NCBI GenBank assembly: GCA_030616165.1
Contig: JAUWXV010000052.1
Location: forward strand, 1 to 17,381
Direction of reading: 5' to 3'
Source of the DNA: a bacterium
GTDB taxonomy: Bacteria > SM23-31 > JAUVVT01
Length of the DNA: 17,381 nt
Shown here: one piece after another, positions 14,728 to 17,381 of the stretch
How positions within the stretch are numbered: position 1 is the first letter of the stretch
Layout: the number at the start of each line of letters is the position of its first letter
Translations under genes and position numbers: made by a program
Notes under the pieces: model-generated
Seen by the model: the letters and a program-made list of their open reading frames with translations, nothing else
Database searches by the model: none
What the model was told of the DNA's origin: nothing

Positions 14728-16452
14728 TTATAGGACTTTTATATATGCTCCCTTTATTGCAGATGTAGCGAATCTTGTATATACAGCCATTATTCCTTTA
14801 TTATATTTGAAATTAGGTCTTTTCCAGTTTAATTTTCTCTTTTTAAGAACGTCCCTCACTGCTTTTAGATTCATCCTTTTTCCTTTAATTCCTACAATGT
14901 TCAGGGAATAATTTTTAATATCTATTTCGATGACGTCTTCGTTTTCTACCAGAGCAATTGGACCTCCGTCAAAACCCTCTGGTGAAACATGCCCGATTAC
15001 CGGACCAGATGTTCCTCCTGAAAATCTTCCATCTGTAACAAGGGCTGTAGATTTATTTAAGATTGGGTCTGATGAAATTGCCTGGGTGGTGAGAAATAAT
15101 TCCGGCATCCCGCAGGACTTTGGTCCTTCATATCTTAATATTATTACAGTTCCCGGTTTAATTTTTCCCGAAAATATACCTTTCAAGACATCTTCTTCTT
15201 TATTAAATACGGCTGCTCTTCCGGTAAATTTAAACATATTACGGTGAACAGCAGAATGTTTTACCACAGCACCGTCTGGAGCAAGATTTCCGGTAAGAAC
15301 TGCTGTCGAACCGGTTTTGTTTTTTGGGTCATTAAGCATCCGTATAATGTCCCTTCTTTTTAATTTGAAATTTTTCAAATATCCGGAAATATCTTCAAAA
15401 AATCCTGATTTTTGAATCCCTTTTAAGTTTTCAATTACGGTTTTTCCGGTGATGGTTAAGCAGTCTTTATTGATAAATTCTATTAATTCTTTGATTATCC
15501 ACTGAACTCCACCTGCAAACCAGAACCACTGAACCGGATATTTTCCTGATTGATGGATATTTGTTAAATATGGAATTTTTTGATTAATCTTGTTAAATAT
15601 ATTAACATCAAAATCTATACCTGCTTCTTTTGCAATGACAGGCAGATGTAACAATGCATTAGTTGAGCCTCCTATTGCCGCATGAACAATGACAGCATTT
15701 TCAAATGCTTCTTTCGTTAAAATATCTTTTGGTTTGATACCTTTTTTAAGCAAGTTTAAGATAAATTTTCCTGCCTTTTTTGCGAGTCTTTTCTGATAAT
15801 TGGAGAGTGGGACGATATTCGCTGATGTTGGCAGTGCCATTCCCAGAGCCTCGGAGACAGCCTGCATGGTATTTGCTGTTCCCATAAATTGACATGCGCC
15901 GCATGAGGGACAGGTGTGAATCTGTGTAAATCTGAATTCTGATTCGGAAATTTTTCCACGCTTGTAATCGGAAAATGCTGAAATTATATCTCCGTGCATA
16001 ACGAGATTCGGACCAGGGCTGTCTGTTCCTCCTGGTATATGGATAGAGGGGATGTTTACCCTTCCTGCTGCCATAAGATGTGCAGGAATTGATTTATCAC
16101 AGGAGGAAATTAAAACTACTCCATCATATTGTTGCGCTTGACAATGGATTTCTACCATATTAGCAATCATTTCTCTTGAAGCAAGGCTGAAATTCATTCC
16201 ATCGTGTCCCTGAGCAAGTCCATCGCATATGTCCGAAACATAAGAATAAACAGGTTTTCCACCATTTTCGGTAATTCCGTAAGAAGCAAATTTTCTGATT
16301 TCATTCAGAAATTGGCTTCCCGGGTGAGATTCGCCCTCTGCTGATTCTATAAGTATATGAGGTTTTGATAAATCCTCTTCTGACCAGCCGACGCCGAGTC
16401 TCAATGAGTCAACCTGCGGGCTGACTTTCCTGATTTTTTGACTCCTTAACAT
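14728..16452 (-). CDS. IlvD/Edd-family dehydratase (dihydroxy-acid or sugar-acid dehydratase)
   Basis: IlvD/Edd enzymes use an Fe-S cluster and Mg to dehydrate dihydroxy acids: 2,3-dihydroxyisovalerate in branched-chain amino-acid synthesis, or aldonic acids in sugar catabolism. The 574 residues contain CDGLAQGHDGMNFSLASRE (76-94), SSCDKSIPAHLMAAG (Cys118; Lys120, the usually carbamylated Mg ligand), HTCPSCGACQFMGTANTM (179-196) and GGSTNALLHLP (262-272). GNLAPDGAVVK, YEGPKSCGMPE and TDGRFSGGTSGP follow, with probable catalytic Ser479. Canonical members have a cysteine in a PCN motif near residue 45. Here that position reads HPGS, so a first cluster ligand is absent, while Cys76, Cys181 and Cys184 are extra candidates. 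ATG 16452 has GGGG eight bases upstream. No ilv genes are nearby, so ilvD is not assigned. Confidence 0.85.
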   Translation of the reverse strand: MLRSQKIRKVSPQVDSLRLGVGWSEEDLSKPHILIESAEGESHPGSQFLNEIRKFASYGITENGGKPVYSYVSDICDGLAQGHDGMNFSLASREMIANMVEIHCQAQQYDGVVLISSCDKSIPAHLMAAGRVNIPSIHIPGGTDSPGPNLVMHGDIISAFSDYKRGKISESEFRFTQIHTCPSCGACQFMGTANTMQAVSEALGMALPTSANIVPLSNYQKRLAKKAGKFILNLLKKGIKPKDILTKEAFENAVIVHAAIGGSTNALLHLPVIAKEAGIDFDVNIFNKINQKIPYLTNIHQSGKYPVQWFWFAGGVQWIIKELIEFINKDCLTITGKTVIENLKGIQKSGFFEDISGYLKNFKLKRRDIIRMLNDPKNKTGSTAVLTGNLAPDGAVVKHSAVHRNMFKFTGRAAVFNKEEDVLKGIFSGKIKPGTVIILRYEGPKSCGMPELFLTTQAISSDPILNKSTALVTDGRFSGGTSGPVIGHVSPEGFDGGPIALVENEDVIEIDIKNYSLNIVGIKGKRMNLKAVRDVLKKRKLNWKRPNFKYNKGIMAVYTRFATSAIKGAYIKVL

Positions 16453-16583
16453 ATCTTATCCCCTTTTATGAATTGCATATCATAGTATTTTGTTCGGTTA
16501 TAAAGATGAATATTATTTCCCTGATACTAAGCATCAAAGGTTTGGAAAATTCTGAAATATAAATAACTATAGAATATTATTGT

Positions 16584-16674
16584 TGAGATTGCCATGTCGT
16601 CCCGAGTACTCGGGACTCCTCGAAATGACGTATGGGAGTTAAATTGTCATTGCGAGCGAAGCGTGGCAATCTCA
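16584..16674. repeat. Head-to-head pair of GTCATTGC-type dispersed repeats
   Basis: A minus-orientation unit like that at 11127-11172 (GAGATTGCCA...AATGAC) is followed by a plus-orientation unit (GTCATTGCGAGCGAAGCG...GGCAATCTC). The outer ends TGAGATTGCCA and TGGCAATCTCA are perfect 11-bp inverted repeats. The left unit contains the perfect 18-bp palindrome GTCCCGAGTACTCGGGAC (16599-16616). The whole 91 bp could fold as one large cruciform. Confidence 0.8.
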
Positions 16675-16784
16675 CCGTAAAAATCTCGCTGCTGACTATA
16701 TTTATGTTAAAGAAATTAAATTTGCCAGAGTTTTGCGAAATATCTATCTGATTATAATCTATAATTGTTTATAAAAAAAATTTC

Positions 16785-16811
16785 TTTCTTTTAAATTAAA
16801 AGAAATATAAT
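16785..16811 (+). promoter_or_regulatory. AT palindrome and -10-like box upstream of polyprenyl synthetase
   Basis: A perfect inverted repeat with 10-bp arms around a single A is directly followed by TATAAT, about 60 bp before the start codon. A promoter or operator role is plausible, but AT-rich palindromes can arise by chance here. Confidence 0.3.
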
Positions 16812-16873
16812 TATATTTTACCATAATAAAAAGATAAAAAATTTGAGGATATAATCATAAAGGTATGTGGAAT

Positions 16874-17381
16874 ATGGACTTTGAAAATTATTATAGAAGT
16901 CTTCAGAAAAAGATAGATGGTAAACTGGTATTACTGGTGAGAGAAAAATATCCGCCCAATTTATACAATCCGATAAAGTATGCACTTTCTCAAAAAGGGA
17001 AGCGAATACGCCCGATACTTTTGATATTTTCGTGTGAGGCGATTGGTGGAAGTTTAAGAGATTGTTTTGATGCTGCAATAGCAATAGAAGTTCTTCACGA
17101 TTTTACTCTTGTTCACGATGATATAATGGATGATGACCAAATCCGAAGAGGAAACAAAACAATTCATGCAGAATGGGATAAAAATGTGGCTCTTCTCTGT
17201 GGGGATGGGCTGAATGCACTTGCATACAGTGCACTTCTGAAATCTAATGAAAAACATATCAAAAGAATTACATCTATTTTTTCTGATGGTATTGTCAGGG
17301 TATGTGAAGGGCAGTCTCTTGATAAAGATTTTGAAGTTATCGAAGATGTCAGTATGAAAGAGTACATATATATGATCAAAA
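16874..17381 (+). CDS. Polyprenyl (isoprenyl diphosphate) synthetase, 3' end cut by the window
   Basis: This trans-prenyltransferase condenses isopentenyl diphosphate onto allylic diphosphates to make the lipid chain of quinones, carotenoids or carrier lipids. I translated this frame directly; it is open from ATG 16874 to the window end (169 codons). Seen are QKGKRIRPILL (isopentenyl diphosphate binding), the first Asp-rich motif HDDIMDDDQIRRG, NKTIHAEWDKNVALLCGD and EGQSLDKDFE. The second Asp-rich motif lies beyond the edge. Position -5 from the first DD motif is Phe (FTLVHDD), a feature tied to short-chain (C15-C20) products in type-I-like enzymes. ATG 16874 has AAAGG ten bases upstream; an in-frame ATG at 16865 is almost on top of that site and is less likely. 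Confidence 0.92.
   Translation, partial: MDFENYYRSLQKKIDGKLVLLVREKYPPNLYNPIKYALSQKGKRIRPILLIFSCEAIGGSLRDCFDAAIAIEVLHDFTLVHDDIMDDDQIRRGNKTIHAEWDKNVALLCGDGLNALAYSALLKSNEKHIKRITSIFSDGIVRVCEGQSLDKDFEVIEDVSMKEYIYMIK

Larger units (their letters stand above)
16453..16873. other. Divergent intergenic region between dehydratase and polyprenyl synthetase genes
   Basis: This region must hold promoters for both divergent genes. It contains the inverted dispersed-repeat pair at 16584-16674, a 21-bp AT palindrome TTTCTTTTAA-A-TTAAAAGAAA at 16785-16805, and immediately after it TATAAT at 16806-16811. The last is a plausible -10 box for the synthetase gene, although no good -35 is seen. Confidence 0.5.

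Noticed and set aside
16818-17379. Minus-strand open frames opposite the polyprenyl synthetase
   Set aside because: They are shadows of the plus-strand synthetase frame, which has clear family motifs and is open to the window end.

Overview
The window is AT-rich bacterial chromosome. No phylum marker is decisive, but several features suggest an uncultured lineage near the Bacteroidota/FCB group, held at moderate to low confidence. These are a GH97 glycosidase, several N-terminal lipoprotein-type signals, a polyprenyl synthetase with the FTLVHDDIMD signature, a large (Alu-domain-containing) SRP RNA, and many short dispersed palindromic repeats. There are no tRNA or rRNA genes, no CRISPR array and no intact transposase.

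Layout. A large-type SRP RNA gene lies on the minus strand at the left edge (about 44-323). The plus strand then carries an EamA/DMT transporter, a secreted GH97 alpha-glycosidase, a tightly spaced pair (an unrecognised helical protein and an FlhG/MinD-like ATPase), a small cysteine-rich zinc-ribbon protein and signal peptidase I. The next six genes are on the minus strand. In transcription order from the right they are an IlvD/Edd-family dehydratase, an isocitrate-dehydrogenase-type decarboxylating dehydrogenase, an SMP-30/gluconolactonase-like lipoprotein, a small lipoprotein, and a translationally coupled CBS-domain / FapA(DUF342) pair. At the right edge a polyprenyl synthetase starts on the plus strand and runs out of the window.

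Between the genes are long AT-rich gaps (360-700 bp) holding at least six kinds of dispersed palindromic or MITE-like repeat. One hairpin family has four copies, and one roughly 130-150 bp terminal-inverted-repeat element has two copies. In one place the two families abut.

How the genes might work together. GH97, the SMP-30-like lactonase and the IlvD/Edd dehydratase are all enzymes that could act in sugar release, aldonolactone hydrolysis and sugar-acid dehydration, but they are not one operon. The FlhG-like ATPase with its helical neighbour, and the FapA-like protein with its CBS partner, resemble parts of polar or cell-surface organisation systems. No flagellar gene is visible here, so these are the most interesting candidates for unusual biology. 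Both links are inference.
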